Assembly: GCA_964035545.1 (NCBI GenBank)
Contig: OZ037769.1
Span: 790,501 to 854,500 of the forward strand
Length of the DNA stretch: 64,000 bases
Origin: Bugula neritina
Taxonomy: Eukaryota; Bryozoa; Gymnolaemata; Cheilostomatida; Bugulidae
Reading direction: 5' to 3'
Below the pieces are notes generated by a model. It saw only the letters and a list, made by a program, of their open reading frames with translations. It did not search any database and was not told the DNA's origin. The position numbers and the translations under genes are program-made. Shown one piece after another: positions 11,385 to 24,272 of the stretch; the stretch's first letter is position 1; each line of letters opens with the position of its first letter.

Positions 11385-14300
11385 TGTTTCAAGCTGTTCT
11401 TCAATAGTCTGAGGTAACACGCCAGACATATCGCCTGCCGCTAGTTCTGCAGGTAACAACTTCCTATATTCGCTATCATCATGTTTACCTCTATTAGTAT
11501 GACTACGTGCATTCTTTGATAATGGAGGGAAGAATTTAATGGCCGCCTACAAGATTAAAGCAAGTTTCAAACAATTTTTTTTTTAAATTGAATACGGTTA
11601 AAGTTAAAGATTGGCAATATATAGGTGGCACCATCAAAATAGCTGGTAACAAACCTCTAATAGCAAAATCTATATATATATATATTATATATTTACATGT
11701 TTCTGATTTCACAGCTCGTACGATGCGGGGGATACTAACCTTACTAATACTGCCCCGTGACCGCACCGACTCTTTACAGGAAGTAGCTGAGGCCGTCTCC
11801 GCCTCTTCCTGTGCAGTCATAGTACTATATCCGTGGTCACTACTTTCAGTTGCCGTGACAACAGGTCTGGGAGGGACGTAGTGCTCGTTTAGTTGGTAGG
11901 GGGAGATGTGAGCTGCAGCTACCAGAGGTCTGTTCAATTCCATCAGATTCAAGTGAGCTGCATATCGTAATATAAGAGTAGTAATATAGTAATACAAGAG
12001 TAGTAATATAGTAATATAAGAGTAGTAATATAGTAATATGAGAGTAGTAATATAGTAATATAAGAGTAGTAATATAGTAATATGAGAGTAGTAATATAGT
12101 AATATAAGAGCAGTAATATAGTAATACAAGAGCAGTAATATAAGAGTGGTAATATAGTAATATAAGAGTAGTAATATAGTAATATAGGAGTAGTAATATA
12201 AAAATACTACAGTAGTAATATAGTAATATAAGAGTAGTAATATAGTAATACTATAGTAGTAATATAGTAATACAAGAGTAGTAATATAGTAATACGAGAA
12301 GCATTACCGTGAGATGGACCAGCTAGAGAGGGGAGTTCATGGTACACGTAACCATCCTGCTCCTGGTTGCTACTCGTGTCGGGAGAGTCGCCCTCTGGTG
12401 GTGACCTTCGATGCACGCTGTGTCTGTAGCAGTAGACACCCAGCACTACGAGCAGCACGATGCAGAGCACGGCTCCAGTTACCGGACCCACCGGAATATT
12501 CTTCAGCAACAGGTCAGGCGTCTCCTCAACACCAGACACTGTAAGAAACACAACTAAGCATGACATCATGTTGGCACGGTGAAGTAATGTAGAGTTGATA
12601 AGTTCTGGAAGCATTGACATTGCCTACAAACCTTTGAGTTGATCATTGTAAGGAGTGCGGGCACCGAGTACACCCCCGAAGCACATCTGCTGCACATCGC
12701 AGTAGCCTGAGGAGAGTGGCGTGACGCTGTCTGCGTTGGTGTGACACCAGGAGCAGCCGACGAGGCCCAGACAGGAGAGTCTTGTTGAGTGGCGACTGCA
12801 GGCCGGCTCCACACACTGACCTAGCATGTCGGAGATAGTGTGTGGCAGTTTGAACAGGTGTCCACTCTCTGCCGGCGTGTCACAGTTGTCATGTGACAGC
12901 TCGGTGAGGTCAACATCACCTGTGCAAGGGTCAGAGGTCAAAGGGCACTCGCAAGGACATTCACATTCTGCTTGTTCCATCCGCTGACAATTCAGGCAAA
13001 GTCTGTCCGTCTGTAATACACAACTATGTAGGTCAATATTATGTAGGTCACTACTATATATGTCACAATTATGTGGGTAATGACCTGCATACAGCATATA
13101 GTATACAGAATGATGTCACAAGGGCACATATACTACAGAATGATGTCACAAGGGCACATATTATACAGAATGATGTCACAAGGGCACATATACAGAATGA
13201 TGTCATAAGGGTACATAGTACTTACAATACTACAAGGACAAAAAGCTGACATCCTCAATTCACACGTCTCGTTCACCATGACTATGAAGGTGTTACTCCC
13301 AGGAATACTGGCCAGTTGGTATCTCACGCACTGCTCTCCTGACTTCAGGTTTGTCAGAGTTCTACTCAAAGCTGTGTTGAACTGTAAGTAGGAAACCACA
13401 CAGAGTCAGTTAAAGAAATAGTATGTAATGGAACAAAGGTACATACACAGTGCGGGACACACTCTGTACCTCCTCCCCCATCCTTCTGTAGAGAAAGTCT
13501 ATACTGGAGCAATGTACTCATAGTATGGCAGAAGTTGAAACACGAAGTAAATAAAATATAACCTACCTGATAGTATCGCTGAATGGTGCTGTCAGAGAAG
13601 CTGTTGCACATCTTCTTTACAACCAGTGATTTGTGTCCTAGAATGTCATTGGCTATCAGCGGCTCCTTCAACCAATAAAGAACAATTATTATCAACCATG
13701 TATATTTAAATAATATTTAAGAAGAGGAAGAGAAAATATAAAATGTAATAATTGATATTGAATTCACTTACCATGTGTGTCAGATGTTGCTCTTCTTCAG
13801 ATTTCTGATACCCAGACAACTTCAAGTTGGGGTGGGTAATGATGTACCCCCGACTATCAAAGACGAAGCAGCGAAGATCTTCAGCTTCACACATGGGAAT
13901 AGCTTCCCACACAAGTCTTTCAAAATAAGAGGCTGGAAAGTCAGCCCCCATTACAGCAGCCACGGGATCTTGAGGAGTGTGAAGGGATGCAGATCTGTGG
14001 GCAGATAATATGGCATGATTTCACGGAGGAGAATGACATGACAGAGGAGAATGACATGACAGAGGAGAATGACATCACGGACGAGAATGACATTAATTCT
14101 AATTAAATTACTTTCTTTCCAGTGCGTGAGATAAAAGATGAAAAGCAGTCCGTATTTAAAAAGCAGAAAACGATCACACAGACACTTTTATTTAAACCAC
14201 GAATATTCCATTTGGAGAAGACACGTATAGCTAGAATAATATACTAGATACACAGCTGACCCTCTGACTGACCTTCCCTCATAGACGGAGTGCGCCATGC

Positions 14301-17300
14301 TGACTACGTAACCGGCACCGGCCATGTCCACGTACGGTCTGGTGAGGATGATTCTCCCGGGGAGTCTCATAGCCTGAGTGTACCACGGAGTGCTGGTCGG
14401 GTCGTAGAGCTTATGGGTGAGAGTTGCCGGGTACATCCGGAGAGAGCCCGAGGGAGTTGCCACGTACCTAGCACAGGAAACACAACTTAGCAGACGTCAT
14501 TAGACAGAACTCGTATCAAAGTGTGAGAACACATAAATGATAAACTCTTCGTAGAAAAACTGAGATGCCCTTAATAACTAGTTTGGGTATATTATTGTGC
14601 TAATAGCTGTGTGTTAACTTATGTGTCATATAAACATCAACTAAAAGTATCCAGTGCTCTGATTGGTGCTTATCCAACAGATGCACCAATCACAGGCCAC
14701 TACTCACCTCCGAACAATAAAACTCTTATAAGCAGACGTCTTCCATCGCTGGAGCCACACTCTGTCTATATTAGAAACAGCTATGACATCATTTCTAACC
14801 TCTTCTTTCAAACCTGGATGAAATATGAAAGATCAAGGAATTATAAGAGTTGAGATAAGATTTTAACTGAGTCAACAGAGAATTGGCTAGATGAGGTATG
14901 TACCAGGTTTGCTAATGTAGGAGGAGCTATCAGTAATGTAGGCCAAATAGTTGGAGACCATCTTCTTAGTCTCCGCCTTTCTCATGTGCTCATACGGCTG
15001 TTCGAATGCCTTTGCAGACAGGAAGAGCGCGCTAGTTGAGAAAGAGGCTAGCTGTTTGAAATAGAGGCATGTGTGTTCAGAAGGCAGTTGTCCAAGATCC
15101 AGTCTGTGGTACACCATCGACTCTGAGTTGGTAACTGAAATAGAAGTACCTTGAAATATGAATATTAACTAACAACTATTCAATAAGTATATCCACTCAC
15201 CTCTACCATTCCCTGCATTTACTGTTAGATATACTAGCTTGAAGCTAAATAAACAACTCAACACCTGGACATCAATTAACACTGAGGCTACGTCTATAAA
15301 TACTTTTATCACACTTTCTAATTAACCTCTATCGAACATGTAACAACACCTACAATCCAAATAACCACACCCACACCCACCAGTCAGCTAACCACACCCA
15401 CCAGTCAGCTAACCACACCTACTAGTCAGCTAACCACACCCATTAGTCAGCTAACCACACCCACAAGGCATAATCTATAGACATGAATACACATCACTCA
15501 CTTGCACTTTCTGATATGACATGAGATGGATCCAGGCTCTTTAGTGCTCTCATAACGACGATATACGGACTGGTTGGCAACCTGTACCAAGAATAGACAT
15601 AGGTCTGGGAGAACGGGGCGCCTGCATCACCCCCTATACCTTCGTCTGAAGTCACATTGACTAACGGGAGCTCAGCTATTCCCTGCCTGCTAGACAATAT
15701 ACTCTGCAGAACAGAGGAGAAACCCGGCAGATTCTCCAAACTAGAAATACTTCTGTCCACAAAGACGTCTCTCTCTTTGATGATCTGTGTGATACCAGGA
15801 TGAGTGATCACATGACCTAGAAAGCAGACGGCAGCAGTGATGTCACTCTGTCAAAAGGTCAACAAAGAGAAAGTCGGCCTACCTATCAAGAAGGTCTTCA
15901 ATATTAGACACTGTGATGAAAAGCGCACCACGACGTTACTAACTGATAACTGGTGTAAAGATGTAATGAAATAGTAAAATGGCGGCAGATGTTAGCTGTG
16001 AAATCTGATGCGTTGTTGTTGGTGAAACCATGGCAACAAAATATACAATTCAGCATCAATATCAGCAGTTTAACTCACCTTTGACATCTATGAGAAAGGC
16101 ATAGAGTCCTTGCTTGTTGGTGTTAGTGACTTTGTCAGTGAGGTCTTCCAGAGATATATCAATGCCGACCACCCCTATGACTCTAGACATCAAAGTGTTT
16201 TCTGCTAGACAAGGCAGTGACAGACTTACAACTAGACCTACAAAGGGAGAAGAAGTTGTACAAGACGGGCAAACTAGAATTATGACATTACTAAAAAGGA
16301 AATGACATAACCAAATAGGAGATGATGTTACAGCAGAGATCAAATATAAGTTTTAATAAGTAAATATGGAAATTACAAGACCAAGTGTTGTATTGATGTT
16401 TACTTCTTTGCTGTTCAAGTCAGTACACAGAACGTTCACAAATATCTAATAAAGCCTTAAGGAAATAGAAGAGTATGAACTGTACAGTGAGCTATGAATA
16501 CCTTGTATACACATAGCAAGCTGCATGCATGCTTCCCGGTGCAAAGCTGTGTGTATTACATACTGTGATAGAGATATCTATTGTCAACAGATAAAACTTA
16601 TTCTACATGTAGAATATGTCAACAGATAAAACTTATTCTACATGTAGAATATTTTAACATGTAGAATATGTTCTATCAGATCCAAAATTGTAGAAAATCT
16701 GCACATCTCAAATTGCTAAAAAGCCAACACCAACAAAGTAAAAGGTGCTGCATATTACTTATACATATCTTCCACCTGCGTGGTGACATTGTAGACTACA
16801 GCTTAGCATCATATAAAATAATATGAACATTAGAAGCACACGCATAATTGCGAGATACAAACTTAGCCAGTGAGAGTGAATGAAAGCAGTGATGAGGCAG
16901 TAACGATATAAAACAACACGTAGTATATACAAACTAGAGCAGCGGATGGAAAGTCTCGCCATCTATACAGTGTCTACAGAAAGAGGTATTCTCTACAGTA
17001 TATCTCTATAGTATATCTACAGTATCTCTACAGTAACTCTACAGTATATCTCTACAGAAAGAGGGACTTTTACAGCATCTCTACAGTATCTCTACAGTAT
17101 ACACTACAGTGTCTCTACAGTATACACTACAGTATCTCTACAGTATACACTACAGTGTCTCTACAGTACTTCTACAGTATTTCTACAGGACTATAAGTAC
17201 CTCTACAGTACTACAAGTATATCTACGCACCCCTATCCATGATGTCGTTGTACGGAGTAGAATACACAGCCTCTCTAGACAGATTCAACAGGCCATGACT

Positions 17301-20300
17301 GGACTTATCAACGAAGAGGTTATTGAGAGTGACAGCTACGTCCTCTTCACTGTACACACTGTGGTATATGCCCGGCTACAGGATATGACATCAACTTAGC
17401 AACTTATATTATTAAAAAATGTTTTATAAAGGTATATTATATTATTGTATTGGAGCACATGATTATATTATTGTACCATATATCACATTATTATTCTAAA
17501 CATATCACAGTATATTATTACATAATATTATTGCATACTTACTTATTAATTAATTCTAAAGCCTTTATAGTAAATAAAACAGAGCTTTTCAATCCTAATG
17601 CATATATAAAGAGTAAAAATCTAATCCTTAAAGTTAGTGTTCACTTTGAAACTGACATGGAAATTCAGAACATAATACAATAATATAATACAGTAATATA
17701 ACAATATAATACAATAATACAACAAACTAATACAATACAATACTTCAGTGACAAGATGAAACAACTCCAATACTTGCATTACTCACCGTGACAGCTGCAC
17801 CATTGTACTCAACTTCAAACTTGGAGAAGTTCTGTGAGGAGATATCACGGAGGAAAGTTTCTTCATACATGCCCCCTCCCCCCTCTACAACAATAGAGTA
17901 GAGTATATTATACATATAAGAATAGAGTAGAGTATATTATACATATAAGAATAGAGTAGAGTATATTATACATATAAGAATAGAGTAGAGTATATTATAC
18001 ATATAAGAATAGAGTAGAGAGTATATATTATACATACAACAATAGAGTAGAGTATATTATACATATAAGAATAGAGTAGAGTATATTATACATACAAGAA
18101 TAGAGTAGAGTATATTATACATATAAGAATAGAGTAGAGTATATTATACATATAAGAATAGAGTAGAGTATATTATACATATAAGAATAGAGTAGAGTAT
18201 ATTATACATATAAGAATAGAGTAGAGAGTATATATTATACATACAACAATAGAGTAGAGTATATTATACATATAAGAATAGAGTAGAGTATATTATACAT
18301 ATAAGAATAGAGTAGAGTATATTATACATACAAGAGTAGAGTAGAGTATATTATACATATAAGAGTAGAGTAGAGTATATTATACATATAAGAATAGAGT
18401 AGAGTATATTATACATATAACAATAGAGTAGAGTATATTATACATATAACAATAGAGTATATTATACATATAAGAATAGAGTAGAGTATATTATACATAT
18501 AAGAATAGAGTAGAGTATAATATACATATAAGAATAGAGTAGAGTATATTATATATATAAGAATAGAGTAGAGTATATTATACATATAAGAATAGAGTAG
18601 AGTATATTATACATAGAATAGAATAGAGTAGAGTATATTATACATATAAGAATAGAGTAGAGTATATTATACATAGAATAGAATAGAGTAGAGTATATTA
18701 TACATATAAGAGTAGAGTAGAGTATATTATACATATAAGAATAGAGTAGACTGAATGAAAGTACATACCATTGAACATGCCGTATGTGTGTATAATGACA
18801 CGGCCAGCATGTGCTCTGTTGCCTTCTGCAATAGCAGTGAACACTTCGTATGGTTCTTCCACACTGTGCAGCAGACCTTTACTGATGTATACCAGCGTAC
18901 CTTCTTCCCCTGTATGTCAGTACATGTTATATCATATCATATCATATCATATTATCTCATAGCATACCATATCGTATTATATTATGTACCATATCATATC
19001 ATGTTATATCATATATTATACCATAATGTATCGTGTCATATATTATGTAGTGTTATATTAGTTATATTAAATGCACATGCAGTATAACTTTACTATCTCC
19101 AGCACACGAGAGCAATAGCTAACCTGAAGGTATAAGAGAGAAGGCAGCCTGTAGCCCTAGAGAATGGTTAGCCTGAACTCTAGAAGTGCTCAGCTCATCT
19201 GTGTAACTACTGAGGGCCGACTTGGTGCGGTGCGTGGCGTATCTCAGACTACACTTGGTAAACGGAGACTCGACGAACCGAGACAGAGTCAAGACTGTTA
19301 CCTGCGCAGATACAACGTGAGCTCTAGAACATTCCACTCATAGTTACAAGTTATACTTATACCTTGGAGGTCCTTCAGCTCAGCTTTATATAGAGCCAGC
19401 ATTCTTGTTGTCAGTCACATGAAATGGCGGGACGTCCACCAAACCAGCCGCATACTTGTCACCAGATAACACAGACATACCAGCTTACTCTGTATAGAAA
19501 CCTGTCCACTACACACCTTTACAGAGCTACACACAGACAGACACACAGGCGGACAGATGAACAGACAGACAGATATATAGAAACAGACAGAACTAACCTT
19601 ATCTGTGGAGGAGAGAGAATAGATGAGTTGTTTGGTAATCTGCTGGGCCGTCTTGAGCTGGGAGGAAGTGAGAGAGTACGAGACGTCTATGAGAATGACG
19701 AGGTTCTTTGGTTCAGGAGACAGCGTACGCACCACGACGTCTCTGTGGAACAGACAGACATAGCAGTTACTGCTCAGTGAGATGTTCATACTCAAAGACA
19801 AGAGCAGCTAATGAGAGTAACTGTCCACCTACCTGTGCCGGTATCCACTGACGACTGAACAAGGCAAGCCACTTCTGGGTCTCATCAAATGAGAGGGAAA
19901 CTCGTTCTGTACTCCTTCACTAGAGACAAAATATTGCCACTTGAGTGCCGGGTATTTCTGTATGTTCTTCGAGACTGTGAAAATAGTTCATGGTACAAAC
20001 TATACGAGCAGAACAATGATGTCTACTAACTATACGAGGAGAACACTGATGTCTACCAACTATACGAGAAGAACACAGATGTCTATAGATTATACGAGGA
20101 GAATACTGGTGGTTATGATCAAGCAATATAGAAATACAGTTATAATATTTGGAGTACTAATAGAATTTATTTGTATCTTAAGCAATGATGCAATCTAAAA
20201 ATAAAGTCAACTAGTTGGAATGTGAAAAAATAATTAAAAATTAGTTTTACAAAATACCAAGATTCGGATTTATTTCAAAGCTCGAGAAATGAAATAAACT

Positions 20301-22167
20301 TACAGACTGAGGTGAGATTTCTGCCAGGATTAAACATATGTTTGTTGAAATTAGAAGGGATGAGATCACAGACAGAGTGGAGAGATGTTTGTAGTCTGTT
20401 TTCACTCCCTTCGCCAGTGTCACCTTGCTCACTGCAAACAGTATCAGACTATCTCTGTTAACAAGCAGAGGGATTCAAGAAGGAAAATCACGCTAATCCT
20501 GAGTTGATATGGAACAATATCTCTTCAACAAACACCAACAGAACTCTAGTTCCTTATGGAAGAGCGAAACACAAAATAAAATATAGTATATTACAAAATA
20601 AAATATAGTATATTACAAAATAAAACATGACAAAGACAAGCGGAATAAATAATAAAACATGACACATAGAAATAGTAAAATTTTATACATAATTAATAAG
20701 TGATTACGAGAAAGAAATATATATATATATTAGATATCAGTATAGACAGACCTGAAAGCAGATGTGTTGAGGCTGCAGCAAGACGCTGTGCTGGAGATGG
20801 AACTGCGAAGGTGAAATCTGTAGAGATTCTGTATGACGTCTCTGTTAGTCTTCAACACTTGTATGTAGGAAGTTAGTTTGTCATGTAGTTGCTGGCCCAT
20901 CTGATGGAAACATGAAAGGAGTGTATAGTAGCCGCATAAAACTAGTTTACAGCGTAATGTTAGTTTAAATTTATTGCTACTACTGATAGGCTATTATTAT
21001 AAATTGTGGGAAACTTGTGGGATGGGAATACAGCATAGCGCACCGACCTTGGTGACCTTAGCCTGTAGATCCAAGTCTTCATCTACATAAGTTGATGCAT
21101 CAAACACGCCCTGCAACACAATGCAAGAGTTGTAAGAACACAGCTAGATAAGCTGGAATATAAACAGGGTATTGTCAGCCCATGTAAATCTAACTAACTG
21201 AAATATCTCTAAGGCTAAGTAACTCCAAGATCTCTAAGGCTAAGTAACTCCAAGATCACTATGGCTAAGTAGCTCCAAGATCACTAAGGCTAAGTAACTC
21301 CAAGATCACTAAGTCTAAGTAACTCTAAGATCACTAAGGCTAAGAGGATAGACAGTGAGTCTATATAAGAGAGGTTTATCCCTTTGATACAGTGTAAAGT
21401 ATGAGGATACCTAATACAAGGTAAACATGATAATGTATACAATAAATATTATATCTGAGAGATGAAAGAGATGAAAGAGAACAATGTTTACATTATATTA
21501 CAGAGTGAAGGTCATCAGCAATACACTATAACACTATTAAGATATGATATAATACATAGCACTATCACTTCAACTGTGTAGATAATACTATACACATGCT
21601 TGATGTGGACTAGAATTTAGCATAAATAATAAATTTAAATATACCATTTATTTTTATATGATATAAATCAAAGGTCAACACCATTGAGTTTGCCTACTGT
21701 CCTTGTATAGCATATATAATTTGGTAATTTGCAATTAAAACAAATATTAAAATATTATTATAACAAGCCTTTGACTTACTCTAAAGACATAAACAGTCAA
21801 ATAGAAAATTTGCTCTAAAAGCAAAAACTGGTTAAAGTATCATTTCTATTCTAATATTATTATATGTGGGAAGAGCAAAGGTTAACTTTACCTGTAGAGT
21901 TGTCACTCCCAGCTCATCATTGGCTAACTCCCGCAGACGGTCTCCAATATGGCTGGCCGCTTTCTTCAAGTTCACACCTCCCCAAATCCGAGAGTCGACG
22001 TCGTCTTGTTCGTCAGTGCGTACGTTGTAGAGGATGGTGGAGTCAGGTTTCATGTTGAACTGAATCTTGCTCAGCTCCGCCATGATGTTCTGTTTATGTG
22101 TGTTATTTTCAGCCAACACAGAGACAGGAAATACTAGAACTAACACTATTACAGTCCCACAATACAT
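11364..22167 (-). CDS. CACHD1: VWFA and Cache domain protein CACHD1 (alpha-2-delta-like)
   Basis: 22 coding exons: 21892-22167, 21048-21110, 20752-20900, 20304-20431, 19833-19974, 19598-19742, 19124-19301, 18769-18909, 17787-17884, 17231-17375, 16079-16237, 15502-15816, 14904-15134, 14708-14813, 14273-14467, 13772-13994, 13567-13665, 13226-13381, 12632-13010, 12308-12538, 11740-11957, 11364-11546. All phases close; 1319 aa (human 1274). Domains: signal peptide 1-19; ELGVTTLQ lead; FNPGRNLTSVF and LKWQYF; VWA domain with a full DxSxS metal site (DVSYS, 272-276); Cache modules (GLYAFLIDVKGHVITHPG; YDPTSTPWYTQA); DPVAAVMGADF; a Cys-rich block around 984-1109 (MEQAECECPCECPL); transmembrane helix about 1126-1147; cytoplasmic tail with SSDHGYSTM. 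In vertebrates the protein sits at the plasma membrane, modulates CaV3 channels and binds Wnt receptors. A 5' noncoding exon is likely, since TTCTGCAG precedes the first exon. Confidence 0.95.
11975..12300. repeat. 22-bp minisatellite in CACHD1 intron 20
   Basis: About 14 copies of an AGTAGTAATATAGTAATATA-type unit reach from near the exon 21 acceptor to within a few bases of the exon 20 donor, so the intron is almost entirely array. Confidence 0.9.
13102..13215. repeat. 30-bp array in CACHD1 intron 18
   Basis: Three to four copies of a GATGTCACAAGGGCACATA-containing unit end a few bases from the exon 18 donor. Confidence 0.85.
15370..15470. repeat. 21-bp array in CACHD1 intron 12
   Basis: About five copies of a CACACCCACCAGTCAGCTAA-like unit between exons 12 and 13. 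Confidence 0.85.
16985..17225. repeat. Degenerate TCTACAGTATCTC array in CACHD1 intron 10
   Basis: Irregular repeats of CTACAGTATCTC and TACACTACAG run up to the exon 10 donor region. Confidence 0.8.
17885..18750. repeat. 29-bp minisatellite, about 29 copies, filling CACHD1 intron 8
   Basis: The array starts at the first base after the exon 9 acceptor and runs to about 18 bases from the exon 8 donor, so nearly the whole 884-bp intron is one array. Unit variants carry ATAAGAATAGAG or ACAACAATAGAG. The true acceptor on minus (TATTGTTGTAG) differs from the second variant by very little. Confidence 0.95.
18925..19040. repeat. CATAT-type microsatellite in CACHD1 intron 7
   Basis: Degenerate ATATC/ATATT runs between exons 7 and 8. 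Confidence 0.8.
19995..20112. repeat. 30-bp x 4 array in CACHD1 intron 4
   Basis: Four copies of a unit containing ACTATACGAGGAGAACA and GATGTCTA lie close upstream of the exon 5 acceptor. Confidence 0.9.
21200..21350. repeat. 26-bp array in CACHD1 intron 1
   Basis: About six copies of a CTAAGTAACTCCAAGATCAC-containing unit. Confidence 0.9.
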
Positions 22168-22774
22168 TGCTATATCCTCAGCATTCTTCACATAATCTGC
22201 AGGAAATAAAGCACAGCCCAGGTAAACATGTGTATGCAATAAAATCAAATTAAAATTAATGGCAAAAAATCAAAATAAAAATGATATCCAATATGAATAC
22301 CATAGGCTACTTTTGTTTATCAAATAAAAATATACAATTATATTTAAATAGCCATACACATAAATATCTATATTGAATACAGGCCATAGGGCTAAGCATT
22401 GTAATCAACTTCAAGGCTTGCCATTAAACTTGGCTAGCAATTAAATATATTTTTTATTAATATCATTATTATACATGGCCGTTAAATAGTTATAAGTAAA
22501 AGACTTGAGTTCAAAACTAAATCAAACAGTAAAACTAAAAGCAACTGTGAGTTACTCCAAGTAGATTCATGCGCAAGACTTTCAATTTAAGTGATTACCA
22601 AAGCTCAAAGGTATAGAAAATAATTAGAGATAAAACCTAAACTTAAAGGCTAAAACTTAAAGTAAAGGTCAAGTTGACACAGCCTGGCAGCGGTGGTGTG
22701 GCTGTGGGTAGAACTGGATATATTACTAGTACTTCAACTCTACCTCTGGGCCTTCTAGTGAGTGGTAGTACTGG

Positions 22775-22811
<37 letters not shown>

Positions 22812-23829
22812 GCTACTACTACTACTGCTGCTACTACTACTACTGCTACTACTACTACTAGTACTACTACTACTACTGCTACTACTACTACTGCTGCTAC
22901 TACTACTACTACTGCTACTACTACTACTGCTGCTACTACTACTAGTACTACTACTACTACTACTGCTGCTACTACTAGTAGTACTAGCTACTAGCCCTAG
23001 GCCTAGAAGCTAGGAGTAAGACACTGGTGATTGGATAAGATTGAGAGTCAGAGTGGCAGTATGAGTAGGCAGTAGCTGTAGGTCTATTTCTAATACTACT
23101 AGTACTAGTACTCACTTTCAGTACTAGTAGTATTAGTAGTAACAGTAGCACTAGCAGTAGACGTAGTAGTACTAGTAGCATTACTAGTACTAGTAAGTAC
23201 TACTAGTAGTAGTACAGGTACTAGTTACTACTAGTACTAGTAAAAATTATAAAATAAAAATCTTGATCTTGACCTTACTCTGCTACAACTCCAAGTGCAG
23301 TAGCAATAGATAACTTACTGTAAAGTGGAAAACCTTCAAAAATATGATTTAAGCTCAAATTAATATTTCAATAGCATTAGGCTAAAGGGATAAAGCTTAG
23401 CCAACACTTGAGTTACTGTTAGTATAAATAAAAATAGAACTTGATCGTCTGGTGCTTCAAGGTAATCTTATTTATGAACTGTTGACTCGATATCCTCTTT
23501 TGGGCTCATAGCGATTCCAGCTGAAAATAGTTTCCCAGCGAAAGTCATGCATGGCCGCATTCATACAGAGAGGGTAACTCTATAGTATAATCGATCGTTT
23601 TTGAACAATTATTTTTATCTGTCTTCAAAGGAGAATTATAGCTAAAGACGATATAGCTCTCCAATATTATAGCAAGTTTCTTTACAATACCTGCTGATTA
23701 TACAATATAATAACATATTATAATGCCTTATGCCCTTACCATTTACGTAAAAGGTATGAAAAAGTCAAGTGCTTTTTAACTAGACACAGTTTTAATGTTA
23801 ACAGCTCAAAGTTTTTTGTTCATAAAATA
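22168..23829. promoter_or_regulatory. CACHD1 upstream region with trinucleotide arrays
   Basis: The interval lies between the CACHD1 start codon and the ECM29 3' end and must contain the CACHD1 promoter and probably a 5' noncoding exon. 22771-22990 is an ACT/TGCT trinucleotide array. 23083-23245 is a palindromic ACTAGTAGT-type array. The remaining AT-rich sequence shows no gene. Poly-Leu and poly-Thr frames here are products of the repeat. Confidence 0.6.
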
Positions 23830-23835
23830 TTTATT
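23830..23835 (-). terminator. Candidate ECM29 poly(A) signal (AATAAA on minus)
   Basis: TTTATT on plus, about 170 bases past the ECM29 stop codon. Confidence 0.5.
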
Positions 23836-24003
23836 GCATTATATTATATGTATATAATATTGTGTGATATAACATTATATGATACAATATTGATTTTAGC
23901 TTGTCCAAGAAGCATAAATAAATACATTAAAAACTATTTTCTAGTATCAGTGACAAAGATGTCTTGATATAAACAACATATTAGAACATGTGAGAATCTA
24001 AAA

Positions 24004-24206
24004 CTAGACATCAATGTTCAGTTGAATTTCCTCACACAACCTATTGACCTTTAGACTGGAATCAGAGCTCCCCTTTTCTACTAGGTATAGTCTAAGTTCC
24101 TTGATTACGGCTTCAGGTATGCATGAGCTCCCTGTAAACAAGTTCTAGGTGTATGAAACATGTCTTAGGATAACAACTGATGCAGTGGTAAAAGGAAGTA
24201 AAAATG

Positions 24207-24272
<66 letters not shown>

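Noticed and set aside
22674-23013. Poly-Thr and poly-Leu frames
   Set aside because: ACT/TGCT trinucleotide array translated in different frames; no conserved flanks.
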